Shown one piece after another: positions 19,217 through 30,331 of a DNA stretch of 64,000 bases. The stretch comes from Frigoribacterium sp. PhB116 (GTDB lineage: Bacteria > Actinomycetota > Actinomycetes > Actinomycetales > Microbacteriaceae), in contig NZ_SOBE01000001.1 of the NCBI RefSeq assembly GCF_004364285.1, forward strand, positions 1,054,001-1,118,000, given 5' to 3'. Made by a program: the position numbers and the translations under genes. A model generated the notes under the pieces. It was not told the DNA's origin and did not search any database. It was given only the letters and a program-made list of their open reading frames with translations. The number at the start of each line of letters is the position of its first letter. Positions within the stretch are counted from its first letter, which is position 1.

Positions 19217-21360
19217 GGGGTGTTCCCTTCGGTGGTGGTGGTGGTCTCGGCGGCGGCCGCCTCGGTGCCGGCCTGGATGGCGGTGATGGCCACCGTGTTG
19301 ACGATGTCGCCGACGAGCGCGCCGCGGGAGAGGTCGTTGATCGGCTTGCGGAGGCCCTGCAGGATGGGCCCGATCGCGACCGCCCCCGCACTCCGCTGCA
19401 CGGCCTTGTACGTGTTGTTGCCGGTGTTCAGGTCGGGGAAGATGAACACGGTCGCGCGGCCCGCGACCTCGGAGTCGGGCATCTTGGCGGCGGCCACGAC
19501 CGGGTCGGCCGCGGCGTCGTACTGGATCGGTCCCTCGACGAGCAGGTCGGGGCGGCGCTCGCGCACCAGCGCCGTCGCGGCGCGGACCTTCTCGACGTCG
19601 GCGCCCGAGCCGCTGTCGCCGGTGCTGTAGCTGAGCATGGCCACGCGGGGCTCGATGCCGAACTGCACCGCGGTCTCGGCCGACGAGATCGCGATGTCGG
19701 CGAGCTGCTCGGCGGTCGGGTCGGGGATGACGGCGCAGTCGCCGTAGACCAGCACCCGGTCGGCGAGCGCCATGAGGAACACGCTCGAGACGACGCCGAC
19801 GCCCGGCACCGTCTTGATCACCTCGAACGCGGGACGGATGGTGTGGGCCGTCGTGTGCGCCGCCCCGGAGACCATGCCGTCGGCGAGGCCGAGCTTGACC
19901 ATCATCGTGCCGAAGTACGAGACGTCGGTGACCGTGTCCATCGCCATGCTCGCGGAGATGCCCTTGTGCGCCCGCAGCTTCGCGTACTCGGCGGCGAACT
20001 GCACCTGCAGGCTGGCGTCGAAGGGGTCGAGCACGCGGGCGTCGGCCAGGTCGAGGCCGAGCTCGGCGCCGCGTGCGCGGATGACGCCCTCGTCGCCCAG
20101 CAGCGTCAGGTCGGCCACGCCGCGCTGCAGCAGCGTCGACGCGGCGCGCAGGATGCGGTCGTCGTCGCCCTCGGGCAGCACGATGTGCTTCTTGACGCTG
20201 CGGGCGCGCTCGAGCAGCTGGTGCTCGAACATCAGCGGCGTGACGACGCCGGAGGGGCTCACCTCGAGCAGGCGCAGCAGCTCGGCGCCGTCGACGTGCG
20301 TCTCGAAGAGCGACAGCGCGAGGTCGTACTTGCGGGGCGAGTCGGCGGCGAGGCGACCCCGGGTCTGGGTGATGGCCAGCGCGGCGTCGTAGGTGCCGAG
20401 CTCGCTGCGGGCGATCGGCAGCGTGCTGCCGAGGCCCTCGATCAGCCGGTCGACCTGGGGGGCGAGCGCGAAGCCGCCGTTGAGCACGACCGCGGCGAGC
20501 GACGGGAACGTCTCGGACGCGTGGGCGAGCACCGTCGCGACGAGCACGTCGGACCGGTCGCCGGGCACGACCACCACGGCCCCCTCGATCAGCCGCGGCA
20601 GGACGTTCTCCATCGACATGGCGGCGACGACGACCCCCTCGACCTCACGGTCGAGCAGGGCCTCGTCGCCACGCAGGAACGTCGAGCCGGTCGCCTCGAG
20701 CACGGCGCGGACGGTGGGCGCGACGAGGAGGCGGTCCTCCGGCAGCGCCCAGACGGGCACGGTGCCCGAGGGGCTCCCGGCGAGCGCCTGGCCCACGCCC
20801 TCGACGACGTCGTCGAGGTGCTCGGGGTCGACCCGGTTCGCGACGACGGCGAGCAGGCTGGCGTGCTCGTTGCGGAGCTCGGCCGTCGTGACCTCGGCCA
20901 CCTGGCGCATGTCCGCGCCGGTGCGGGGAGTCGTGCCGTCGGCGGCGCTGCGGCCGCCGAGCACGAGCAGCACGGGGGCGCCGAGGTTGGCGGCCACCCG
21001 GGCGTTGAACGACAGCTCAGTGGGGCTGCCGACGTCGGTGTAGTCGGAGCCGATCACCACGACGGCGTCGCACTGCCGCTCGACGGCGGAGAACCGGCTG
21101 ACGATGGCGGCCAGCGCCGCGTCGGGATCGCGGTGCACGTCGTCGTAGGTGACGCCGACGCACTCCTCGTAGTCGAGGTCGACGCTGTCGTGGGCGAGCA
21201 GCAGCTCGAGGACGTAGTCGCGCTCGCGCGTCGACCGCGCCACGGGACGGAACACCCCCACCCGGCCGACCTCGTGGCTCAGCGTGTCGAGGACGCCGAG
21301 GGCGATCGTCGACTTGCCGGTGTGGCCTTCTGCGGACGTGATGTAGATGCGGGTGGACAC
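19213..21360 (-). CDS. pta: Phosphate acetyltransferase
   Basis: A 715-residue long-form enzyme that converts acetyl-CoA + phosphate to acetyl phosphate + CoA. The N-terminal third is a P-loop, dethiobiotin-synthetase-like domain (SAEGHTGKST at about 9-18), the middle is a DRTGG domain, and the last about 330 residues are the catalytic PTA domain (LPEGDDDRILRAA, SYSTGDSGSG, FIFPDLNTGN). The GTG start follows TAGGCT by 7 nt, suggesting a leaderless mRNA that also carries ackA. Confidence 0.96.
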   Translation of the reverse strand: MSTRIYITSAEGHTGKSTIALGVLDTLSHEVGRVGVFRPVARSTRERDYVLELLLAHDSVDLDYEECVGVTYDDVHRDPDAALAAIVSRFSAVERQCDAVVVIGSDYTDVGSPTELSFNARVAANLGAPVLLVLGGRSAADGTTPRTGADMRQVAEVTTAELRNEHASLLAVVANRVDPEHLDDVVEGVGQALAGSPSGTVPVWALPEDRLLVAPTVRAVLEATGSTFLRGDEALLDREVEGVVVAAMSMENVLPRLIEGAVVVVPGDRSDVLVATVLAHASETFPSLAAVVLNGGFALAPQVDRLIEGLGSTLPIARSELGTYDAALAITQTRGRLAADSPRKYDLALSLFETHVDGAELLRLLEVSPSGVVTPLMFEHQLLERARSVKKHIVLPEGDDDRILRAASTLLQRGVADLTLLGDEGVIRARGAELGLDLADARVLDPFDASLQVQFAAEYAKLRAHKGISASMAMDTVTDVSYFGTMMVKLGLADGMVSGAAHTTAHTIRPAFEVIKTVPGVGVVSSVFLMALADRVLVYGDCAVIPDPTAEQLADIAISSAETAVQFGIEPRVAMLSYSTGDSGSGADVEKVRAATALVRERRPDLLVEGPIQYDAAADPVVAAAKMPDSEVAGRATVFIFPDLNTGNNTYKAVQRSAGAVAIGPILQGLRKPINDLSRGALVGDIVNTVAITAIQAGTEAAAAETTTTTEGNTP

Positions 21361-21403
21361 GTCGCCCAGCCTACGTCCGGCGGGCTCGGAGGCGCCGGGG
21401 AGC

Positions 21404-22843
21404 TCAGCGCGGCAGGCGCGGGCTGTCCGGGTTCAGCAGCGAGTGCCTGCGGCCGTAGCCGAAGTAGAGCACGAGGCCGACGACCAGCCAGATGCCGAAG
21501 CGCAGCCAGGTCTCCCAGTGCAACTGCGAGATGAGGAACCCGCTCGCCAGCACCCCGAAGGCCGGGACGAAGGGCATGAACGGGAGGCGGAACGTGCGCG
21601 GCTCGTCGGGCTTGCGGTAGCGGAACACGATGACCGCGACGCAGACCACCACGAACGCAGCGAGGATGCCGATGTTCGTCAGGTCGGCGACGGCGCGGAT
21701 GGGGAACACCCCGGCGAGCAGCGCGGAGGCGATGCCCGCGATCCACGTGACGCGCTGCGGGACGCCCTTGCGATCGGTCCGCGCGAACCAGCCGGGCAGC
21801 AGGCCGTCGCGGCTCATCGAGAACCAGACCCGCGTGACGCCGAGCAGGAACGTCAGCATGACGGTGAGGATCGAGATGACGGCGAACACCGAGATGATCG
21901 TGGCCACCACCGGCAGGCCGACGCTGCTGAACGCCGAGGCGAAGCCGGCGGCCGGGTCGATCTCGCGGTAGTCCTGCATGCCGGTGAGCACCAGGGTGGC
22001 GGCGACGTAGAGGATCATCGCGATGATCAACGACAGGATGATCGCCTTCGGCATGTGCTTCTTGCCGTCGACGCTCTCCTCCGCCGCGGTGCTCATCGCG
22101 TCGTAGCCGAAGACGGCGAAGAAGACGGTGGCGGCCCCGGTGAAGACCGGCCCGAAGCCGTTGGGCACGAAGGGCGAGAAGTTCTCGGCGCTCAGGTGGA
22201 ACAGGCCGATGCCGATGATGAACAGCACCAGCAGCACCTTGATGCCGACGGCGACGATCTCGAAGCGGCCGAACGCCTTCGATCCCCGGCTCAGGATGAA
22301 GGTCACGACCAGGCAGACGACGATCGCGGGCAGGTTGACCACGCCGCCCTGCCCCGCGTCGGGCGTCGAGGCGATCGCGTCGGGGAGGTGCAGCCCGAGC
22401 CCCGAGAGGAACGCGTCGAAGTAGCCCGAGATGCCGATCGCGACGACGGCCACGATGGCCACGTACTCGAGCAGCAGGTCCCAGCCGATGAACCAGCCGA
22501 TGATCTCGCCGAGGGCGACGTAGCCGTAGGTGTAGGCGGAGCCGGCCCGCGGGATCATGCCCGCGAACTCGGCGTACGAGAGCGCCGCCGCGGCACTCGC
22601 GAGACCGGCGATCAAGAAGGAGAACAGGACGGCCGGCCCGACGCCCGGGTTCGCGTCGTCGCCGTGGGCGACGAGCCCCGCCAGCGAGAAGATGCCGACG
22701 CCGATGATGCCGCCGACGCCGATGGCCGTCAGCTGCCACAGGCCGAGGCTCTTGAAGAGGCCGGTGCCCCCGGTCTCGTCCTCGATCTGCTGCACGGGCT
22801 TCTTGCGCAGCACCGAGCGGGATCCGTCACGTCGTGTGGTCAC
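21404..22843 (-). CDS. APC-family amino acid permease
   Basis: A 479-residue transporter with about 12 membrane helices. Helix 1 carries the substrate-binding GIIGVGIFSLAG motif, and PRAGSAYTYGYVALGE with GWDLLLEYV follow, as in the YfnA/CAT (cationic amino acid) branch. The exact substrate cannot be set from sequence. TAACAT in the upstream 127 bp (minus strand) is a possible -10. A second APC permease lies at 50064. Confidence 0.88.
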   Translation of the reverse strand: MTTRRDGSRSVLRKKPVQQIEDETGGTGLFKSLGLWQLTAIGVGGIIGVGIFSLAGLVAHGDDANPGVGPAVLFSFLIAGLASAAAALSYAEFAGMIPRAGSAYTYGYVALGEIIGWFIGWDLLLEYVAIVAVVAIGISGYFDAFLSGLGLHLPDAIASTPDAGQGGVVNLPAIVVCLVVTFILSRGSKAFGRFEIVAVGIKVLLVLFIIGIGLFHLSAENFSPFVPNGFGPVFTGAATVFFAVFGYDAMSTAAEESVDGKKHMPKAIILSLIIAMILYVAATLVLTGMQDYREIDPAAGFASAFSSVGLPVVATIISVFAVISILTVMLTFLLGVTRVWFSMSRDGLLPGWFARTDRKGVPQRVTWIAGIASALLAGVFPIRAVADLTNIGILAAFVVVCVAVIVFRYRKPDEPRTFRLPFMPFVPAFGVLASGFLISQLHWETWLRFGIWLVVGLVLYFGYGRRHSLLNPDSPRLPR

Positions 22844-22970
22844 GAGCGCCTCCTGTGCGCACGCCGTCGTGCGCGGTCTGGCCGAGGGGCGCGGGTGCGC
22901 CGTGGCGATATGTTACCCCCGCGACAGCTCTCGGTGGGTCCCGGTCATCCGGTCACCGCGGCTCGACGGC

Positions 22971-23189
22971 TCAGGAGTAGTCGTGCTGCGCGACTCCGAG
23001 GGAGCGGTACACCGCGTTGCCCTCGGTCGAGGCGTCGGGGTCGAGCTCCCAGTTGACGTCGTCGCCGCCGTCGGCCGCGGGCCGGACGAGGCTCTTCTGC
23101 GGCTGGCCGCCGATCGACTCGAGCTGCTCGGTGCGGGCCTCCTGGCCGTCGTCGCCGAGGAAGGACGCGGTGTAGGTGTCGTCAGTCAT
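22971..23189 (-). CDS. Small acidic hypothetical protein
   Basis: A 72-residue acidic protein with no membrane segment and no domain I recognise. It ends NAVYRSLGVAQHDYS. Third codon positions are almost all G/C in this frame, and TAGGTT lies exactly 6 nt before the ATG, the leaderless promoter layout used by many genes here. These two points support a real gene. The function is unknown. Confidence 0.65.
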   Translation of the reverse strand: MTDDTYTASFLGDDGQEARTEQLESIGGQPQKSLVRPAADGGDDVNWELDPDASTEGNAVYRSLGVAQHDYS

Positions 23190-23304
23190 GACCAGAACCT
23201 ACGCGGGCGCCCTCGGGTCTGACCGGCGCCTCCGACGGTTCCCAGGGTCGGGCGGCTCGCACGTCGGTGTCCTCGCCGGGGTCGGCCCCTCCTATGATCG
23301 TGCC

Positions 23305-23811
23305 GTGATCATCCGCGCTGCCGCCGAATCCGACCTGCCGGGGGTCCTCGAGATCCACGCCGACGCCGTCGCCCGCTCGACCGCCATCTGGACCGACGTG
23401 GAGCCCGACCTGCAGGGGCGCCGCGACTGGCTCGCCGCCCACAGCCGCCCGGGCACGGCCGCCGTCGTCGCCGTCGAGGGCGACCTCGTCGTCGGGTACG
23501 CGAGCTTCGGCCCGTTCCACGCCAAGGACGGCTACCGCCACACGGTCGAGAACAGCGTCTACGTGCGCGAGGGGCACCAGGGGGCCGGCATCGGCCGCAG
23601 CCTGCTGGAGGCGCTGGTCGCCGGGGCCGCGGAGGCCGGCCACCACGTCATGGTCGCCCTCGTCGAGGCCGGCAACGAGGGCTCGGTGCGCCTGCACCGG
23701 TCGCTCGGCTTCGAGGACGCGGGGCTGCTGCGCGAGGTCGGCGTCAAGTTCGGCCGCTGGCTCGACCTTCGGTACATGACGCTGATGCTCGACGGCACCG
23801 CCGCCTCCTAG
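23305..23811 (+). CDS. GNAT-family N-acetyltransferase
   Basis: A 168-residue acetyl-CoA-dependent acetyltransferase of the phosphinothricin-acetyltransferase-like group. It opens IIRAAAESDLPGVLEIH, has NSVYVREGHQGAGIGRSLLEAL (the acetyl-CoA pyrophosphate loop Q-G-A-G-I-G) and ends VGVKFGRWLDLRYM. The likely acceptor is a small amine or amino-acid analogue. The GTG at 23305 is chosen because TATGAT ends 6 nt before it and the fold starts there. Confidence 0.85.
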   Translation: MIIRAAAESDLPGVLEIHADAVARSTAIWTDVEPDLQGRRDWLAAHSRPGTAAVVAVEGDLVVGYASFGPFHAKDGYRHTVENSVYVREGHQGAGIGRSLLEALVAGAAEAGHHVMVALVEAGNEGSVRLHRSLGFEDAGLLREVGVKFGRWLDLRYMTLMLDGTAAS

Positions 23812-23842
23812 GCCCGCCGCCCGGTGTCGCCCGCAAGGAGAA

Positions 23843-23878
23843 CGAGAAAGACCCTCCCGAAGGGGAGGGCCTTTCTCG
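23843..23878 (+). terminator. Terminator after the acetyltransferase gene
   Basis: CGAGAAAG-A-CCCTCCC pairs with GGGAGGG-C-CTTTCTCG around a GAAG loop, with one mismatch. A CTTTCTC run ends the 3' arm. It lies 31 bp after the stop codon. Confidence 0.7.
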
Positions 23879-23910
23879 TGTCGCCCGCAGGGCGAACCAG
23901 AGGAGGACGA

Positions 23911-23942
23911 GCGATGGCCCTCCCGAAGGGGAGGGCCATCGC
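23911..23942 (-). terminator. Hairpin downstream of tRNA-Ser
   Basis: A perfect 14-bp stem (GCGATGGCCCTCCC with its complement) around GAAG, 4 bp beyond the 3' end of tRNA-Ser. There is no T-run, so termination is inferred. The inner CCCTCCCGAAGGGGAGGG is identical to that of the hairpin at 23843. Confidence 0.55.
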
Positions 23943-23946
23943 GACG

Positions 23947-24031
23947 CGGAGGATAGGGGATTCGAACCCCTGAGGGCTTGCACCCAACACGCTTTCCAAG
24001 CGTGCGCCATAGGCCACTAGGCGAATCCTCC
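23947..24031 (-). tRNA. tRNA-Ser (anticodon GGA)
   Basis: An 85-nt class II tRNA. The acceptor GGAGGAT (24031-24025) pairs with ATCCTCC (23954-23948). The anticodon stem-loop CACGCTTGGAAAGCGTG carries GGA, a long variable arm follows (TTGGGTGCAAGCCCTCA), and the T arm is GGGGTTCGAATCCCC. CCA is not encoded. Confidence 0.95.
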
Positions 24032-24158
24032 AGGGCGAGCGACAGCATCACTGGCGCACGACCTCGTCCATGGTAGCGGACGGCGCGAGGTGCTGCGGAC
24101 GCACCTGCGGCGGGCGGCGGGCACGCGGCGCGCGGCCGGCCCGACGTAGCATCGTCGG

Positions 24159-24530
24159 ATGGACTCCCCCGCCTCCGCCCAAGTCGACAGCTGGCTGTGG
24201 GCGGTCCGTGTCTACAAGACGCGCTCGGCGGCGACGACGGGCTGCCGCGCCGGGCACGTCCGGGTGAACGGCGAGCGGGTCAAGGCGTCGCAGTCGGTCC
24301 GGCCCGGCGACGAGGTCCGGGTCCGCGTGGCCGGGTTCGACCGGATCCTCGTGGTCCGCACGTGCCTCGTGAAGCGGGTCGGCGCCTCCGTCGCCGCCGA
24401 GGCGATGACCGACCTGACACCGCCTCCTCCCCCGCGCGAGGAGACTGCCGTGGTGGCGGTCCGGGACAGGGGGGCCGGTCGACCGACGAAGCGCGAACGG
24501 CGCGACCTCGAGAAGCTCCGCGACCGCTGA
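24159..24530 (+). CDS. S4-domain RNA-binding protein (Hsp15-like)
   Basis: A 123-residue protein. Residues 9-70 are an S4 domain: QVDSWLWAVRVYKTRSAA, then GHVRVNGERVKASQSVRPGDEVRV. The C-terminal tail is basic and ends RPTKRERRDLEKLRDR. This matches Hsp15/HslR, which binds stalled 50S subunits carrying peptidyl-tRNA. TAGCAT ends 6 nt before the ATG. Confidence 0.85.
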   Translation: MDSPASAQVDSWLWAVRVYKTRSAATTGCRAGHVRVNGERVKASQSVRPGDEVRVRVAGFDRILVVRTCLVKRVGASVAAEAMTDLTPPPPPREETAVVAVRDRGAGRPTKRERRDLEKLRDR

Positions 24531-24710
24531 CGCGGCTGTCGGGCACACACCGGCCACCGACGCCGGGAGGACGCCGCGCCGGGCTTTCGCGGACCGGACA
24601 GAGCGGTCCGGCCCGGGGGACGCCTCCCTTATGATCGGTGCCACGGCAGGCCGTCGGGAGACGGCCGTCCTCTCTGAGGGGGGAGGCAGCCGAGGGCCGA
24701 GGGGGCTGAC

Positions 24711-25334
24711 ATGGTGACTGGCGTCGCGCGCGACGACTTCGAGGTGATCGCCGTGCCCCGGCGCACGATCGCCCGGACCGCCGTACTGACCGCCGTCTTC
24801 AGCCTCGTGCCCGTGCTCGCGGCCCTGCTGTGGCTGACCTGGCCGACCGGTCGCTGGCCGGCCGTGCTGTGGGTCGCCGATGTCGCCGTCGTCGTGGGGC
24901 TCCTCATGTACTGGCGCTTCCGGGTCTCGCACGCCGGCGTCAGCTCGACCGAGTTCTTCAAGCGCGGCTGGCTCCCCGGCAGCGTACGGCTCCCCCGAGA
25001 CGCCGTCGCGACCGTCCTCGTCGCGCGCACCTACCGCGGCGCCTCGACCGAGACCGTGCCGCAGCTCATCGCCCTCGGCCACGACGGCGAGGTGCTCTTC
25101 CGCATGCGGGGCGGCTACTGGCCCGACGAGGCGATCACCGCCGTCACCGATGCGCTCGGCAGTGCCGTGACGACCGTCTCGCGGCCGATGTCGGGGCCTG
25201 AGTTCTACCGCACCTGGCCCGAGAGCCGGTCGTGGTACGAGGGCCGACGGTGGCTCAGCACCACGCTGGTCGTGCTGGCCTTCGCCGTCACGACGGGCCT
25301 GCTGGCCCTCTTCTGGCAGGCCTTCACGGGCTGA
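24711..25334 (+). CDS. Membrane protein with PH-like domain, function unknown
   Basis: A 207-residue protein: two membrane segments at about 21-67, a soluble beta-rich middle (SSTEFFKRGWLPGSVRLPRDAVA, then ETVPQLIALGHDGEVLFRM), and a C-terminal membrane segment (about 180-203). The layout resembles small bacterial PH-domain membrane proteins, but I see no diagnostic motif. TATGAT at 24630-24635 is a likely -10, which leaves a leader of about 70 nt. Confidence 0.7.
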   Translation: MVTGVARDDFEVIAVPRRTIARTAVLTAVFSLVPVLAALLWLTWPTGRWPAVLWVADVAVVVGLLMYWRFRVSHAGVSSTEFFKRGWLPGSVRLPRDAVATVLVARTYRGASTETVPQLIALGHDGEVLFRMRGGYWPDEAITAVTDALGSAVTTVSRPMSGPEFYRTWPESRSWYEGRRWLSTTLVVLAFAVTTGLLALFWQAFTG

Positions 25335-25400
25335 GCCCTCCCGAGTCGCGCGGAGCACCCCGGGCGAGCCCGAGACCGTGGGCCCCGGGCCCCGCCGGGC

Positions 25401-27383
<1,983 letters not shown>

Positions 27384-27392
27384 GGGGTCAGC

Positions 27393-28112
27393 CTAGGCAC
27401 CCGTGCCGACGCGCGTCTGCCACGCCCAGCCGCGGCCCCGGACCCGCTCCTGCTCGTCGAGCAGCCGGTGGGCGACCGGGGCCCAGAGGACGACCGCGAC
27501 GCCGGCGCCGATCAGCAGCCCGCCGATCGTGTCGGTCAGCCAGTGCGCCCCGAGGTAGGTGCGGCTGAGCAGCATCAGCACGGTCCAGACGACGCCGGCC
27601 GCCCAGACCCAGACGCGGCGGAGCACGACCCCGAGCACGACGGCGAGGGTCGCCGCGTTGGCGGTGTGGCCCGACGGGAACGAGCCGTAGTCGCTCACCA
27701 CGAGGATCTCGGTCGGCCGCGCCCGCCCGAAGGTGTGCTTGATCACCTGGACGACGCCGGCGCTCAGGGCGCACGCGCAGATCCAGTAGAGAGCCGCCCA
27801 CGGGCGCCGCCGCAACAGGAAGACCACGGCGACGCCGATCGGCACGACGAAGACGCCGATCAGCCCTGCCCCGACCGTGTCGAAGAGGAGGGCCGGGGCG
27901 ATCCAGAAGTCGCTGCGGTGCTCGACGAGCTCGTTCATGACCCGTTCGTCGATGCCGAGCCGCCCCGCCCTCGCCGTCACGACCACGCCGATCAGCAGCA
28001 CGACCCCGATCGCGCCGAGCGCGCTGAAGACCCACCACCGGCGCTGCACGCGACGCGCGACGGTCGCCTCCCGCGGGGTGGCCGACTTCGGGGCGAGGGG
28101 GGAGGTGTCCAT
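27393..28112 (-). CDS. PAP2-family membrane phosphatase
   Basis: A 239-residue membrane protein with about six helices and the three catalytic motifs of lipid phosphatases: KHTFGRARP, PSGHTANA, and SRTYLGAHWLTD. Such enzymes remove phosphate from phosphatidate, undecaprenyl pyrophosphate or related lipids on the outer face of the membrane; the substrate here is not determined. TACTGT lies 6 nt before the ATG. Confidence 0.9.
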   Translation of the reverse strand: MDTSPLAPKSATPREATVARRVQRRWWVFSALGAIGVVLLIGVVVTARAGRLGIDERVMNELVEHRSDFWIAPALLFDTVGAGLIGVFVVPIGVAVVFLLRRRPWAALYWICACALSAGVVQVIKHTFGRARPTEILVVSDYGSFPSGHTANAATLAVVLGVVLRRVWVWAAGVVWTVLMLLSRTYLGAHWLTDTIGGLLIGAGVAVVLWAPVAHRLLDEQERVRGRGWAWQTRVGTGA

Positions 28113-28200
28113 CCGCCGACAGTACCGACGGAGGTGCGGCGCGGCCCGCCCGGGCCGGCCGGCGCCTCCTGGGGGCTGCTCCGCGCCTCCGCGGCCCGCC

Positions 28201-29430
28201 CTAGTGGGCGAGCGCCGGGACGCTGCGCGGCCGGACCAGCAGCCACAGGCTGAGGATCGCCACCGCCGAGGTGACCATCATCACGCTGCCCATCGGCACG
28301 GCGGTGTCGATCCCCAGGAACCCGACGACCGGCGAGATGATTCCGGCGAGGCCGAAGTTGAGGGCCCCGAGCAGGGACGCCGCCGTGCCGGCCTCCGCGC
28401 CGTGGTTCGCGAGGCCGAGCACCTGCACCTGCGGGAACGTGAAGCCGCACGCCGCGATGAAGAACCACAGCGGCACGAGGATGCCGAGCAGCCCCACGTG
28501 CAGCGAGTCGAGCAGCACGATCAGGCCGGCGCTGACGATCAGCACGGTCGTCGACCCCGCGAGGATGTAGGCCGGGGGCACCCGACGGGCGAGTCGCGAG
28601 CTGACCTGGACGCCGACGACGATGCCGAGCGAGTTGACCGCGAAGAGGTAGCCGTACTGCTGGGCGTCGAGGCCGTAGACGTCCTGGAAGAGGAAGGACG
28701 AGGCCGACAGGTACGTGAAGAGGCCGGAGAAGACCATGGCGCCGATCAGCGCGACGCCGACGAAGACGCGGTCGCTGAAGAGCGCCTTGTAGCGCTGCCG
28801 GAGGGTCGTGTGGCCGGCGCCGTGTCGGTCCGACTCGGGCAGGGTCTCGACGATCAGGAAGATCGCCGCGAGCAGGATGAGCACGCCGTAGGCGACGAGG
28901 AACCAGAAGATGCCGCGCCAGTCGGTGAACCGGAGCAGCTGCGAGCCGACGACCGGGGCGAGCACGGGCGCGAGGCCGGTGACGAGCGCGAGGCGGGACA
29001 GCATGCGCACCAGCGGCAGGCCGCCGAACAGGTCGCGCACGGTGGCCATGGCGACGACGCCGCCGGCGGCGGCGCCCATGCCCTGCAGGACGCGGAAGAC
29101 CGCGAGCCACGTGATGTCGGGCGCGGCGGCGGCACCGATGCTGGCGCCGATGTGGACGGCGGTGGCCACGATGAGGGGCAGTCGGCGGCCGACCTTGTCG
29201 CTCCAGGGCCCGACGAGCAGCTGCCCGACACCGAAGCCGATCGTCGTCGCCGTGAGGGTGAGCTGCACGAGGCCCGCGGTGACGCGCAGGTCGTCCTCGA
29301 GCGAGGGGAACGCCGGCAGGTAGAGGTCGATCGTGAGCGGGCCGAGCGCGGTCAGCGCGCCCAGGACGATCACGTAGACGAGCCTCTGGCGGCGGGTCAG
29401 GGCGTCACCGGGGTGGACGACGATGCTCAC
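28201..29430 (-). CDS. Bcr/CflA-family drug-resistance MFS transporter
   Basis: A 409-residue 12-helix exporter. It opens LGALTALGPLTIDLYLPAFPSL, then LLVGPWSDKVGRRLPL (the MFS loop 2-3 motif) and RVLQGMGAAAGGVVAMATVRDLF, the Bcr/CflA signature. The GTG at 29430 follows TGAGGA; a longer start would add 42 unconserved residues. The TetR regulator at 29743 is divergent and a 14-bp palindrome (29466) lies in the leader. Confidence 0.88.
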   Translation of the reverse strand: MSIVVHPGDALTRRQRLVYVIVLGALTALGPLTIDLYLPAFPSLEDDLRVTAGLVQLTLTATTIGFGVGQLLVGPWSDKVGRRLPLIVATAVHIGASIGAAAAPDITWLAVFRVLQGMGAAAGGVVAMATVRDLFGGLPLVRMLSRLALVTGLAPVLAPVVGSQLLRFTDWRGIFWFLVAYGVLILLAAIFLIVETLPESDRHGAGHTTLRQRYKALFSDRVFVGVALIGAMVFSGLFTYLSASSFLFQDVYGLDAQQYGYLFAVNSLGIVVGVQVSSRLARRVPPAYILAGSTTVLIVSAGLIVLLDSLHVGLLGILVPLWFFIAACGFTFPQVQVLGLANHGAEAGTAASLLGALNFGLAGIISPVVGFLGIDTAVPMGSVMMVTSAVAILSLWLLVRPRSVPALAH

Positions 29431-29465
29431 GGGGGTGTCCTCACGACAGGGCCGGCCAGGCGCAC

Positions 29466-29479
29466 TCGAATCGGTTCGA
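29466..29479. promoter_or_regulatory. Palindromic operator candidate for the TetR regulator
   Basis: TCGAATCGGTTCGA is a 5-bp inverted repeat around 4 bp, 36 bp before the exporter start in the 312-bp gap between the divergent exporter and TetR genes. In the same gap, TACGAT near 29560 (minus) and TAGGAT at 29684-29689 (plus) are possible -10 elements. Binding is inferred from position alone. Confidence 0.35.
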
Positions 29480-29742
29480 TCCGACACCGTGCGACCTGGA
29501 CGTGGTGGTGGGTGGGAGGGGTGACGCTGCGCACGGACGACGGGCGTGGTCGACATCGATCGTAGCCCCGCCTCGGCCCCGCCGACAGTGCCTCAGTCTC
29601 GGCCTCAGTCTCGGCCTCCGCCGCACGACGGAGTCCGACTTCGCGACACAGCGTCGCCGAGGCCGACGGCTGTCGAGCACCACTAGGATCGGCTCAGCCG
29701 GGGCCCCCGCCGCGGCCACGGCACGACATCCAGGAGGCCTCC

Positions 29743-30312
29743 ATGGTCGACGCCCGCATCGTCCAGACGACCAAGGCGCTGCACGGCGCCATCGTCGAGC
29801 TCGCGTCGAAGCAGCCCGTGTCGACCATCACGGTGGCCGACGTCACGCGCGCCGCGGGGATCAACCGTGCGACGTTCTACAGCCACGCGACGTCGCCGGG
29901 CGGCCTTCTGACCGACGTGATCACGCCGGAGCTCGACCAGATCCGCCTCGACGACCAGGCCGCCCGCGCGGCCTCGACCGGTGCCGACGGCGCGGAGTTC
30001 ACCAGCCGGGCCATCGAGCGCGTCGTCGACCACGTCGTCCGCTACCGCGACATGTACCGGCTCGCGCTGCCGGACGCGCTGGACGCGTCGATCCACCAGG
30101 CGCTCGCCGGCCACTTCGAGACCTCGTCCCTGCAGCACATCGAGCGGCTGCCCGAGGGCTCGCTGCCCGAGGGGCTGTCGGTCCACATCGCCGCCGGCTG
30201 GTTCGCCCACGCCCTCGTCGGGGCCATCGAGGCCTGGCTGCGGGGCAAGCGCACCAGCCGCAAGGCGCTGCTCGACACCATGGCCGCCATGACGCCGTCC
30301 TGGTGGCAGTGA
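29743..30312 (+). CDS. TetR-family transcriptional regulator
   Basis: A 189-residue repressor. The N-terminal helix-turn-helix is PVSTITVADVTRAAGINRATFYSHATS (about 24-50), and the C-terminal ligand-binding domain is all helical with a late GWFAHALVGAIEAWL helix. It has an AGGAGG site 6 nt before the ATG. It diverges from the Bcr/CflA exporter, which it probably controls. Confidence 0.88.
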   Translation: MVDARIVQTTKALHGAIVELASKQPVSTITVADVTRAAGINRATFYSHATSPGGLLTDVITPELDQIRLDDQAARAASTGADGAEFTSRAIERVVDHVVRYRDMYRLALPDALDASIHQALAGHFETSSLQHIERLPEGSLPEGLSVHIAAGWFAHALVGAIEAWLRGKRTSRKALLDTMAAMTPSWWQ

Positions 30313-30331
30313 CCGCCACCTCCTCGCGCCC

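Noticed and set aside
18284-19630. Plus-strand open frame opposite ackA and pta
   Set aside because: Antisense shadow of two strongly conserved enzymes.
29466-29479. LexA box
   Set aside because: The palindrome TCGAA-N4-TTCGA lacks the central C and G of CGAAC-N4-GTTCG, so I list it only as a TetR operator candidate.
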